This document shows, piece by piece, positions 52,062-63,657 of a stretch of 64,000 nt of DNA. The stretch covers positions 17,051,379-17,115,378 of the forward strand of contig NC_064771.1 in NCBI RefSeq assembly GCF_011397635.1, read 5' to 3'. The translations under genes were made by a program, and so were the position numbers. Under the pieces are notes generated by a model, which made no database searches, was not told the origin of the DNA, and saw only the letters and a list, made by a program, of their open reading frames with translations. The DNA is from Epinephelus fuscoguttatus. Its lineage: Eukaryota > Chordata > Actinopteri > Perciformes > Serranidae. Position 1 is the first letter of the stretch. The number at the start of each line of letters is the position of its first letter.

Positions 52062-54469
52062 ATGTCAAAGGACGATGCTTGTAAAGTGACGTCTGTCAGC
52101 AAACACAAGGAGCGCAAGCCGAAGAAGCCTCACTACATTCCCCGGCCATGGGGCAAACCCTACAACTACAAATGCTTCCAGTGCCCCTTCACCTGCATGG
52201 AGAAGTCCCACCTGTACAACCATATGAAGTACAGCCTGTGCAAGAACTCCCTTTCTCTGCTGATAGAGTCAGACTGGCCGTATAAGAAGGGCAACATCCT
52301 GCACCCAGAACAGCTACGACCCTTTCAGCAGGCACATGGACATCACACTACCGGGAAAGATGGGATCGAACAGGTGACACGTACCGAGGAAGGTCAAAGG
52401 CAACGAAGGGCTGTGGAGGAGGAAGGTGAGGACAGGGAAAGCCAGGGACCTGAAGATGAAGAAGAGGGAGGACGAGGAGAGGGAGTGGAGGTCACTGGGT
52501 TGACCAAAGAGAGCTCCACTGATCGCAGCAGAGGAGATGCTGCAGAGAGCACTACCAAGAAAATTAAACAGCCGGAGTCCGAGCTTCTGATGGCTGATAT
52601 GCTCTCCCTGGAGGATCAGCTTTTACGAGCACGCTCAGTGGAGGTAGAGGCCCAGCTGAAACACTACAAGCTATCCAAGACGTATCTAACAGCTCCTAGT
52701 CTGCTGTCGGAGCAGTGGCGGCTGTTAGCGTCCAGCCACACGAAGTCCAAAGCTGAAGGTGCTCAGCCCAGAGTGAGTAGTTCAATCCCCTGTTACCCTC
52801 CGCCACCAAACCTGGTGGATTACCAGGATCCCACTGGACTCAACCTGTCAGTGCTCGGGGTGGGCTACCCCATCAGCCCCAGCCTCTTCTCCTACATGAA
52901 CTCAGCTATTCCCACTGCTGCCACGGGTGTCACAGCCCAGACCCATGCGCAGCTCGCCCAGCTTCCCTTCCTGGCATCAGCCGCTCAGCTGATGCACCCA
53001 GCCTCCAGCACCCACGCAGACAGAGCTCTTATCCCCCCTCGCCTTTATTACCCCTTCCTGTGTGAGCACACGTTCGGACCGGCCTCCAGTCAGAGCGATG
53101 CCAGCAAAGCACTCAAGACGTCCACAAACAGTCTAGAAGCAAATCCCCTGTCTGGCTTCCAGCCGAAAGTTAATCTGTGGAAAGTGCCTGCTTTGCGGCC
53201 GGGGACCGCCGCGGTCTCCCCTGCTGGGTGGGTGTCACCTCAGAGAGAGTCTCCCGAACAGGGCTACAGGTTGGGGGATAAACTGCAGGCTCCAGCCAAG
53301 GAGGGCAAAGCAAGCTGGGGCCTCAAGAGGACAGGGGCCCCACTGGGGAGCCATGAGTCACCCGTGGAAAAGAAGCCGGCCGTGGGTGGTTTCACTTTGG
53401 ACCTCCTGAAGAATATCCAAACTGCATCAACTCTTAATATGGCAGCGGACAAACTTCTCTTCCATGGAAGGTAAAGATTTCCATAAAATGTCCTTATTTT
53501 CTCGTGATTATTGTCATACTAAAACAAGCAGCAGGAGGCGTACGATCGTCAGTTTTTCAATCATTAACTAGAGGATATATTGAAAGTGTTGGGCAATGTC
53601 TCAAAAATTACATATTTACAAATGGAAATACCCTTTCTTCTCTTCTCAGTTTACAGGATGCTCAGCTTCCGACCCGGCCCACTGAACTGTGGTACAACGA
53701 TCCTCTCACCAGCCCCAACAGTGAAACATCCTCTCTTTCGACCTGTGGGGGACCCAACAGCCAGGACCCGACTGCTGCTCGGACAATAGGGGAGGGAGCC
53801 TCAGAGTCGGTGGCTGCTCTCCTCAGCGACCTCTCCAAGGCATTGCAGGAGTATCAAGAGGCTGAACGCAAAATCTCCCACCTGGAGAAGGAGGACCTTC
53901 CTGCTCAGCGCCACCTCTGGGAACACCTGGGCAAAATCCGCAGTGAGCTCTCCCATATCCACCAGTCACTGGAGCGGACGGCTCGCCAGAGCGACGGTCC
54001 TCTGGACCTGTCGGTCAAGAGGGACTCCACGGACTCTGTTGGCGAGCACAGCATGAGGGAGGATGGCAGCCTTAAAGACAACATGACAGAGACAGAGGAG
54101 GAGGACGAGGAGCTGGAGGAGAAAAAGGAAGAAGAAGAGAATGAGAGTGAGAGGAAGGCGATGAAGACGTCGTTGGAGAGTCGTAAACAGTCGTTGGACA
54201 TGCTGATCAAGATGAGCCAAGCATCGGTGGTGAACACAGAGGTTCTCTCACCCAGTGGTCTCAGCATGAGGCCCAGTTCTGCTGAGGCCTTGTGGCAGAG
54301 CAGAACCACCAAGTGTGAGGCAGACTCCAGCGTCCTGCTTTGCCCTGATGGCCGATCAGTGGTGTTCACCGACATACCCTCCTCCGCCAAAACCCCAAAG
54401 AGGTCTCCTTCCATCCAGCGACTAGAAGCCCAGTGTCCTCTGAGCCCTTTGACAGTTACTGATAATTAA
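52062..54469 (+). CDS. prr35: prr35 (proline-rich protein 35), ZNF750/PRR35 family, complete
   Basis: Coding exons are 52062-53470 and 53650-54469, joined in phase 2, giving 742 aa. An acceptor at 51906-51907 starts the exon, so the 5' UTR is spliced. Residues 21-60 hold the family's most conserved block, HYIPRPWGKPYNYKCFQCPF onward, with a C2HC finger: Cys38, Cys41, His54, Cys60. A Glu-rich stretch follows at about 110-140. The middle is Pro/Ser-rich, with GLNLSVLGVGYPISPSLFSY. Exon 2 has a coiled, acidic region (about 610-640), PLDLS at 587-591, and the conserved TKCEADSSV. PLDLS matches the CtBP co-repressor-binding motif. The related ZNF750 is a nuclear regulator of epithelial differentiation, and human PRR35 is little studied. 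Human PRR35 and STUB1 both lie in 16p13.3, which supports orthology. Confidence 0.9.
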
Positions 54470-54960
54470 ACTTCGGACTGTAATAAAAAACTTTGACTTC
54501 AATTGCAGTTGTCTCCGTTATTACTGGCATGCCTTTGATTTTCACTGGCTGGAAGAGGACTGTCATTCAGTTTCATCTCACAAAAACCTCAAACATCTTG
54601 CACCTTATAAGACAAACAGGGAATGAATGAATGAATGATATTGGGGGGGGGGGGGGGGGGAAAATTAAAAATGCACTGTGGACATTGATTGTTATAATAA
54701 AATTCTCCGGAAAATAAATTTAAAATGTGACATCAGCACTTAATAATTTCAGTCATTATCATTTGAGCAGTTAGGGCCATTAAAATGATGTTGAAAGACA
54801 ATCCTTTGAATGGATCTGTAAATATTGTAATTACAATAAATGTAAGTAAAATGTTTTAAAGGGTAAATGGTTTTATATGGATGATGTCATGTTGGACTGC
54901 ATCATTTCACCTGATGACAATAAAGTGTATTATACACACTGTATTTCTTTGAATAAACTG
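54470..54960 (+). terminator. prr35 3' UTR with several poly(A) signals
   Basis: AATAAA-type signals occur at 54482, about 54697, about 54836, about 54920 and about 54951. A run of 18 G lies at about 54643-54660. Which signal is used cannot be told from sequence. Confidence 0.5.
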
Positions 54961-57900
54961 AATGAAAACAAAAAGCTTTGTTCATTTTTTTGAAAGTGGA
55001 ATAATAAAAGGGAGCAAAGTACATTGTGTAAAGGAAATACTTTTATAATATTTGAACAAAAAAAAAGACTAGGAAGGCACTTCAATTTGATGTTTTTAAT
55101 AGATGGACATTTATATTAATATTTTTTATTAAATCAAACTGAAGAGTTGTCTTTTCATTTTCTACATTAAGGATCCAGTTAGGTCTAAATCGTGAGTTGA
55201 GCACATTGCATTGTATTTCTTATATCATTTGAACATAAATTGAGTTTGCTGTTCAGTCCCGTTGTGGAAATCCATGAAGCTAAATGCCATCATCGCTATC
55301 ATCAGATTTACAGTGGCAGCACCACCTGACTTTCCTCTATCTGCCCTGACACGGTCGGGTGGCTGTGCTAAAGGTGAAGCAGCTCCTTAAGCTAAACTGC
55401 CATCAGCGAGGTCACCTGTGCCTCTGCTCGTGGATCAAAGAGCCCCCCTGCAAAGGTCAGGGCCTCCGGGGCCAAGCTGCATGTAGACTAAACAGAGGAC
55501 TACCTGTCGCCCCCAGGACGGGCACTCAGTGCTGGGCTGCTTCACGTCCACTGGCCCCTTTACCACTCTCACACTCAAGACACAGCGGCAAAGGTCAGCT
55601 GCCATGACCAGATGAGCCCTAAGTGGATGTTCAGCCTTAAGAGGTCCAAATACCGGTCTGATATCACTCTTTTCAATTTAGATTTGATATTGGCTGAGTC
55701 TGAATTGAGTGAATGCAAAAATCATATTTGTGATTTTATTATTCTGTAAAAACAGAGCTGTTATTCAGGCATATATTTGCAAATAATTTGAATTAAATGT
55801 ATGCATAATATAAACATTAAGAAATGTTAAAAGCATTTTATAGACATATACGACCACCACAGCATTACTTGTTTAGTTTAAAATAAATAAATTAATTATT
55901 TAAATTAAATAAAAAAAAAAACTTAAAAAAACTCCTTGTGAATTCATATTTTCTCAGAAAAATAAAATATAATTTTTGTTATTATAAAAACCTTTTGTCA
56001 ATCATTTTTTTCACGAAAGTAAAAATTCCATTGGTTTAAAAATGGCTTGACTTTTGACAGTATCCATCAGAAGTTTTTTGGCAGCAACAAAACAGTTAAA
56101 TATCACACCTGGTTTAAGGTGATGCCACGATGTCTGACGAGATTTGGTGTTTCTAAATTCCAGTTGGGATGTTTTAAGACGAGGAAAGTGTTTGCCGCTC
56201 TGTTGAAGCTTCACTAAAATTAGAATCCAGGGAGATAGCTCCCTCCTGTGGACAAACAATTTAAAGACATTTTCTCCATCATCTCACACTGAGACAAAAT
56301 CAGTGTGTCTTTAAATATTACCACATATAACTGGCCTGTATACGTAAGAACCACCTTCAGCAGCGTGAGTACAGTGAGTACACACAGAGCTGTAGACAAC
56401 ATCCTTCCTCAAAAATGTCACCATCTATTTAACCATGCAAACGTAACTAATCTCAGTTTATTAAGGGAGTGCAGTTACAGACACTAGAGCAACGTAAGAG
56501 GAGCATTAAAGGGTATGTTTTAATATTTTATAATTGTTAGAGATGTAAGATGCTGTAAAAATACCAAATTTAGACTAAATCAAACTGTATGCACAACGTT
56601 TACATATTGAGATTAGATTAGATATAGAGATTGGATACATCATGTTATGGAGTCAGGGGCTAAGAAGTATCACAGTACTGTAAGAGGAAGAACATAATGT
56701 AAAACAATAAAATAGATATTTTATATATAGCTCTTTAAAAGTTGTCATATTTAGAAATATTTAAATATTTTTTTGAAAATCATATTTTTATTATAACTAC
56801 TCTATCATGTATTTGTCTCTTTATTTTTGCAATATTTGTTTTTATTTTTTATTTAATTTTCTCTCACTTTGCTTATGTTACGCACCAATGCTCAAAACAA
56901 ATCCCTTGTATATGAAAACCTCAGATTAATTTTGTCAGATGTGACTCTTTCCCCCCGTGCCCCATCATGACGGGCAGAACATTTTTATTAGATCAAAATA
57001 ACGATGGTTACAAACCAAGGCCCAATTCCCTTTGTCATCTGACCGATTATTCACTGCAGCTCTGGCTCCTCATATGGTTAAATTAAGATTGACGCTGTAT
57101 ATATGTAGAGTGGATGTTATCTAAAATGTATATAGTTTAATCAAATCTTCATGAACTGGAAGGGAAATTGCATTTGCAATTTTCATAAAATGACTCATTT
57201 ATCAAAACAAAAAGAACTGTAATTTCCACTCATGGTCACGACTACTTGCATGTACATGCTGGATAAATTAAAGGTATATTATGGTTTGCAATTTTACAAT
57301 AATCCCCTGAATCTGCAGCTCCCCTCAGCTTTTTGAAGCTCTACAGCAAGTGTCCTCAGCTTGTACGCTACTTTGCTTATTTGGTTCATTCCCAACGCTC
57401 TGGTGGTGTTGTTTTAGGCCATAGCTGTTTAAAGATACAGAGCTCCAAGAACCTACTGTATGCTGTCTGAACAGACAGCATACAGTAGGTTCTGTATGCT
57501 GTCTGTTCAGACCCACACAACAGACAAACACATTCACATTTTTCCATACACATGTGCTGGCTTGGCTTGACTCGGTTGGACTCGGCGCATCAGCCCAGCT
57601 TGGCAGGGATTTGTGCCTCCATTAGAACAGGGTTACCCACTTGAAGATGTGTCTTTAACTGATAATGTCTTTGTCTTGAGTTGATAACATTTAAAAGCAG
57701 AGGGCTGATCTGTGGCCTCCGTTATTGTGCTGCAAAACTACAAGAGAGACTAAATGGTAAACACAGTAGAGCATTTCACCAGCACGGCCTGGTTTTCTTT
57801 GTTTTTGTTGACGGCAGTGGCAGTGGCGGCTGTTATGCAACAGAATTTTAGTTTTGAGCCATGACTCCTTCTATTCTGGCATCCAATAACACAATAAGAT

Positions 57901-58084
57901 GACATTGTACGATTCTTGTGTATCCTACAGCCCTGTGGTGGAGAGTCACGTTTTGCCTCCAGCTAATAAAATGTCATCGTGACGTCAGCCCTGAAAGGGT
58001 CTATAGTTTTCCGAAAGGCAGCCCCTAATCAATCTATTAACAGATATGTTCACCGCTTTCCACAGAGCCATGTGAGGAAAAACA
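54961..58084. other. Intergenic between prr35 and the TLR gene
   Basis: AT-rich for the most part. A GC-richer complex patch at 55315-55660 contains 'gcaaaggtcag' twice (nuclear-receptor half-site-like). A perfect palindrome lies at 57448-57493. No gene is seen. Confidence 0.45.
57448..57493. repeat. Perfect inverted repeat, 22-bp arms, 2-bp spacer
   Basis: Arms are 57448-57469 (agaacctactgtatgctgtc and tg) and 57472-57493, exact reverse complements around AA. A third partial copy of the arm follows at 57494-57512 ('gtatgctgtctgttcagac'). Confidence 0.95.
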
Positions 58085-58200
58085 GTTTTCTCCACAAATT
58101 GAAGATAACACAGCATGACTCATTGATATACAAATGGTGATTTAAATGGTGATTTTGTTGTTGAAGTATTCTTTAAATACTTTGGCTCTGTTCATGGCAA
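58085..58200. repeat. Solitary MITE end near the TLR first coding exon
   Basis: 'ttctccacaaattgaagata' and 'gatatacaaatggtgattt' resemble the right terminal repeat at 44948-45021. It ends about 90 bp before the exon acceptor at 58291-58292. Confidence 0.5.
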
Positions 58201-58306
58201 CTACCTTGTGAGCTTGTGTTTTAACTTCCCCATAATGCATTTCCTTTCTATCTCAACATTTTCTAGATTTCTTTGGTCTGACTTCTCTGCAGTTTGTCAA
58301 GTAAAG

Positions 58307-61300
58307 ATGGTGCAAACTGCCCTGTTCCTGCTTCTGCTCAACACCTCGGCCTGCTGTGGTTTCGGCTTTAAAGGCTGCGCTCAGGACTTTGACGATATAG
58401 GCACCATGTGGTGCTCCAAACAGAACATCGCAAACCTCTCTGATGTCATAAACTCAATCCCAGATAACATAACAATAATCAATCTGTCCAAGAACAAGAT
58501 CAGAGTCATCCCACCTAGAACATTCAGTCAGATGCTTGGGCTCAAAAGTCTGGACCTGAGCCAGAACCAGCTGGTCTCTCTTAAAGGAGGAGAATTCAGA
58601 GGCCTAAGTGTCCTGGATTTTCTCAACCTTACCTGCAACAACATCTCACACATCCACCCCAATGCCTTTGATGGGCTCACCAAGCTACGAACCCTGCTTC
58701 TGATCCACAATATACTGGCAACAATCTCTTCTGGTATCTTTAACTCCCTCCCAGCAATTCAAGAAGTCAATCTGTCCCTGAACATGCTCAAGGCTTTCAG
58801 CTGCGAGGACTCAGGTGGATCCTCTACTCTTCGGCAGCTCGATCTTCTCGCCAACAACATCCAGAGCTTGAATGTGAGCTGTTTCCCTGCCCTCGAGTAC
58901 ATCAGGTTGTCTAACAACTCAAAGCTGGAGCTGCAGGCAGATGTTTTTGCCTCCAACCCCAAGCTAAAGAGTTTGCTGTGTCAGGGAGTTAAAGCAGAAG
59001 TGCTGGCGGGACTGTCAGCAGAGACGAAGAAGAATCTCTCTTGGGTGGCATTTTCTCTGTTTGTGGAGAAAACTCCATTGACTATCTGTGGATTGCTGAA
59101 AGGAATGGACCGACTTCAGAAAATTATGGTACATGCTCTTTTTGTGGTGCAGAATCTCCTTGCATATGCAAAAGCTACATGATCTGCCAAAACATTAAAA
59201 TCATGACAGGTGAAGTGAAAAACTTCTGGGAAACCTTGGATCCTGGCATTCATGTGGATTTCACTTGACACACACCTACCACCAAAACACTACTTGGGAC
59301 CAAGTATCCCCTCACCCCCCTCATGGCAACAGCATTCCCTGATGGCAGTAGCCCCCCAGCCAGTGTAATGCACCCTGTAACACCAAAAAAACTGTTCAGG
59401 AATTCTCTGAGGAACGTAACAAAGAGCTCAAGGTGTTGACCTGGCCTCTAAATTCCCCAGATCCCAATCCAATCGAGCATCAATGGGATGTGCCAGTGCT
59501 ACTCTGGCTTGCAGCCAAGGAACTGCCGCGAACTTCCTGGTGGCCTTAGGGGTTCTGTATCCATGCTGGTCAAGAAAGTCCGATCCACAGCGGGGCCTCT
59601 GACCTCTGTGTCAAATATCTTGGGCCATGGGGGGTCAGGGGGCACTGTAATGCAGTTGCCATGAGGGGGTGTGCCTGGTCTGCAACAGTGTTTGGGTGTG
59701 TGGAGCATGTCAAGTGGCATCCACATGAATGCCAGGACCCAAGTTTTCCCAGCAGCACATTGTATTGTAACAAGATGATCAATGTTATCGACTTCAACTG
59801 TCATTCAACAGTAGTTTTAATATTTGGCTGACTAACGTATGCATTTTGAAACAGGTTGACTTGAAGGGATCAAGATTATCTCGGACTAACTTCAGCCTAC
59901 TGGACTGTGAAGTTCCACGCGAGGTCTTTATTGCAGATGCAAACCTTGGGAATGTTGCCCAGATGTCGCTTGGTAGGGGGAATACGAGCAGACTTTATCT
60001 CATCAATTGTGGGTTGACGCAGATATCTCATATTACATTTGACGGTTACCGAGGACTGAAGGTGCTGCAGCTGAATCAAAACAAGCTTGACATTCAGCGG
60101 GACGCATTCAAAGGCCTGACCAACCTCAGCTTTTTGAGCTTTGACAGAAGCCAAGTGTGTGACATCGATCCCAACTGGTTCGTCCCTCTAAAGAAGCTGA
60201 CTGTTCTGTCTCTTATAAAAAATGATATCACTAAGCTGCCACCAAATGTTTTCAGTGCCCTTACTAGACTTGAGGGGCTCTACCTGCAGTTCAACCTACT
60301 GAGGTACATCACCAAGAAGCCCTTCAGTAAGCTGCGGAGGCTAACGAAGCTCAACCTCAGCTTAAACATCATTGATTTCATCGAAGGTGGCACCTTCGAA
60401 GACCTGACGAGGCTCAAGTATGGAGTATTCTCCACTTATGTGTTCATCTTTCCACACTGTCCATTACTTAACACATCAACCTGTCTGTTAGGTACCTGGA
60501 CTTAAGCGGGAACCGCCTGAAGAGGCTGACACCATATATTCTATCAGGCCTGATCAATTTGAAGCAATTAGTTCTGTACAACAACCGCCTGCATTTTAAA
60601 AACAAAGAAGCTCCTTTCATCAACCTTACTTCTCTGGAGGTATGATATATTTTAGTTATTATACACAGTGATGCATTTTGTGTATAAACACATATTTTTT
60701 TTATCTGTTTTATCTATCCTCCATGTCAAATTTGGAGTTTCTGGAGATGAACTACCAGGGGCCTGGAGGTCAAGGCATTGGTGTCATTGGGTCACAGTTT
60801 TTCCAAGGTCAAGGTCGACTTACCTCACTCCACATTGGGAACAGCATCGTGCTTGAATTCAGTCCTGACGCCCTTGTTCCTCTGGTCAACTTGAAAGACC
60901 TGCACATAGGTGGAGTGACTATGAAAACAACCAACCTGAGTGCAGTGTTGTCCCCTCTGAAAAGTCTGAAGAGGTTGATTCTTTTCAGGGCAGACCTTGA
61001 TGCTCTGCCTGCCAGCCTGATGCCTCCAGATAATTCACTGGAGACTCTCAAACTCCCGTTTAACCACCTGCACACTGTGGACAAAATGACGCTGGATTCC
61101 CTGCCAAGGTAGAGGAGCTACCAATCTAGCAATCAGCTCTTGAAAGAAAAGTTTAACATTTTGAGAAATACTCGTTTGCTTTCTTGCCAAAAGTTAGAGG
61201 ATAAGACACTGATTACATTGACATGCACAAAATATTCCATTTTTTTCCCTTGTTCCAAAAAGACAATATTCCTGCTGTTTACCTGGATAATGAAAATGAA

Positions 61301-63657
61301 TATTCAGTTAATATTCCTGTTTACATGCAGCTGTGCATACTCCAATTAAGGTGCCCTTTCATGTTGTTTATGATGCTAAAATATGAAAAAGTGGAACAGC
61401 TGGGGCTAATATGTGCCATTTAGCTTCTTTGCATCAAAACAGGTTTATGAGTTTGTTTGTGTACAATGGATCCATGACAATGCACAGAGCTGACCATAAA
61501 CAGGCATGTCGCCGTCTGTTGTAAACTGCTGTAAATGCCCCAGTTGACCCTTTGCTAAGCCCCGCCCCTTTGTGGTGGTCAGTCAAGCTGTCGGAGTTAG
61601 CATGAAACCCACACTGTAACTAATTGCACTGCCTGAAGAAAGATGATCATGTTTTTGGAAAAACAAAAAAGCAATTCCAGAGAGAAGCAGACAGAGGGGT
61701 CTACAGTGTCAAAGTGAACCACCACATCACTGCTGATCGCCACAGAAGACCATGAATATAAAGGGAGACTCTACTGATATTGAACCAGCTGTGTGGCATC
61801 GCAGTGTGTGCAGATGAACAGTGTTTGGCTTCGCCCCCCTTCCTGACGCCAGCACCCGGACCTCGCTTCGGACGAAGCTAGTGTATTCATCTGCACACAA
61901 TGTGATGACACAGAGCTGGTTGAATATCAGCAAAGTTTCCCTGCTTCCCTTCACTGGTTCCTGTACAGCAGGGTCGGTCTTTCTTCACTGTTATAATCAT
62001 TAAAAAGCAAAAGCAGCATGTGTATACATTCAGTAGGCTATATCTTCAGCAGCTAGCTAGCTAACCCTACACTTTACAGGGTTTGACATTGGTATTGGAA
62101 CAGGGAAGAAACGTATATATTTTTCCGACCTCTCCAGGTAACGAGTATCATTAATACACGATGTGCCCCAGGCACAACATTTAGCTCCAACTCCATAAAA
62201 CCAGCCTGAAAATGAAGGAAATCTAAGCCAATTGCATTAGAGTCAATGGAGCACAGCTGTGTTGTTGTCAGACCCTGGTCTGAGCCGGCCCAGTGCTACT
62301 CTATGATCTGTCAGTCCGCGTCCGGGGGTTGGTGGGACTTAGAGAGGGGTTAAGTGAGATGCATATTCCGAATGCGCTGTACACATTTCCAAAGACAGTA
62401 CCTAAAATCCAAATAATATCAGCATATCCCACGTCATCGGAAAATGTTACATTCGGAATAAGGTCAAATTTGGAATATCCAAGCATAATATTTTGTTAAC
62501 ATGACCTGTAGCAAAGTCAGAACACTATCATATTCAGAAACATAGTGGAATATTAGTGTGCATGTAAATGTAGTCACTTTCACACTGTAAAACATCACAA
62601 CATCATCCACATTAACGGAGCAACAAATTGGAACTTAGGCCAGCTTCTGTGTTTACTCTACCTGTACTGGCTGTGTATTTAAATGTAATAAAACCATCAA
62701 CCTTGGTGTATGTTTGTTTGTTTCCAGATTACGTGTTTTGGACGTTCGTGAAAACCCACTTACCTGTACCTGTGATAACGCCTGGTTCAAGAACTGGGCC
62801 ATCCACAACACTCAAACACAGGCAACAGAAGCTGCAGACACTGTGAAAAATATTTACACACGCATGTTATAAACCAACTAAAAGTAGTTTTCTTAAATTC
62901 CCTTTAGGTGTCCTACCTGTACCAACTGCGGTGTAACAAAAACAGGAGCTCTTCCTACATGTGGCAGTTTGACGATAAGGCCTGCTCCTATGAACAGGCT
63001 TCTTTCCACCTCTTCATCGGCTGCTCTGTAGTGGACGTGTTGTTTGTATTCGTGTGTCTGGCCTGGCACACACAGGGCCCCACTCTGCGCTACCTGCTGC
63101 TCATCCTCAGGGCAAAGATCCGTGGGCGTAGGGGGGCAGCAGGGGCCAAATTCCAGTATGATGCATTCATCTCCTACAGCTCTGAAGATGAGGCCTGGGT
63201 GATGGGACAGCTGGTGCCAAATCTAGAGAGGCCTGCTGCTGGTGCACCCAGGCTCAGGCTGTGCCTCCACCACAGAGACTTCCGCCCTGGCACTGCAGTT
63301 CTGGAGAACATCGAGGCGGCCATTTACGGCTCTCGCCACACCATCTGTGTGGTGACACGTCACTTCCTACGAAGCGAGTGGTGCTCTGTAGAGTTTCAGC
63401 TGGCCAGTCTGAGGCTTTTGTGTGATGGCAGTGATGTTCTACTGCTGGTGTTCCTGGAGGAGATACCTGAACACTGTCTGTCTCCCTACACACGCTTACG
63501 CAAGATCGTACGTAGGAAGACCTACCTGCTGTGGCCTGAGGATCCACAGGAGCAGGGTGCTTTCTGGGTCAGACTGATAGATGCTCTAAAAGACAATGAG
63601 GAGGAAGAGGAGGGAGGAGGAGGCGGAGAACATGACTTGGCACGGCTAATTGGCTAG
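58307..63657 (+). CDS. Toll-like receptor, fish TLR11-family-like, six coding exons
   Basis: Coding exons are 58307-59128, 59855-60417, 60492-60639, 60738-61108, 62728-62842 (or -62821) and 62908-63657, with phases 0,2,0,2,0. The product is 922 aa, or 915 with the alternative donor. I chose ATG 58307 because an acceptor (58291-58292) lies just upstream and a signal peptide follows (MVQTALFLLLLNTSACCG). An N-terminal Cys cluster is followed by many LRRs (IINLSKNKIRVIPPRTF, YLDLSGNRLKRL) and an LRR C-terminal cap (NPLTCTCDNAWF). A membrane helix lies at about 706-726 (FIGCSVVDVLFVFVCLAW), then a TIR domain from about 755. TIR boxes are intact: FQYDAFISYSS, RDFRPG with the BB-loop Pro, and AFWVRLIDAL. 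TLRs sense microbial ligands and signal through MyD88-type adaptors. The exact member (TLR13/19-23/26 group) cannot be fixed here. Confidence 0.92.
59168..59800. mobile_element. Head-to-head Tc1-like transposase fragments (fold-back) in TLR intron 1
   Basis: The left half, + strand, reads like Tc1 transposase (WETLDPGIHVDFT; later text for KVLTWP-NSPDPNPIEH). The right half, minus strand, repeats the same segment (KTWVLAFMWMPLDMLHTPKH...). 'tcctggcattcatgtggat' and its complement mark the two arms, at about 59237 and 59725. Neither half is an intact gene. It lies wholly within the intron 59129-59854. Confidence 0.75.
61109..62727. other. TLR intron 4, repeat-rich
   Basis: It includes a family A repeat (61544-61800) and an inverted pair 'tgtgcagatgaa'/'ttcatctgcaca' at 61808-61819 and 61886-61897. 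An imperfect terminal pair ('tgtttacatgcagctgtgcat' near 61318, and 'gtgtgcatgtaaatgtag' near 62554) suggests an insertion of about 1.25 kb. No coding exon is seen in it. Confidence 0.5.
61544..61800 (+). repeat. Dispersed repeat, family A copy 2 (in TLR intron)
   Basis: Shared with 805-1153: 'ctaagcccc(g/a)cccctttgtg', 'cagagagaagcagacagagg' and 'gaaccagctgtgtggcatc'. It lacks the middle insert of copy 1. Confidence 0.75.

Noticed and set aside
53905-54414. 169-aa minus-strand frame over prr35 exon 2
   Set aside because: It is an antisense shadow of the prr35 coding exon, rich in Ser from the acidic Glu codons.
59499-59804. 101-aa minus-strand frame in the TLR intron
   Set aside because: It is the inverted half of the Tc1 transposase fold-back, not a separate gene.
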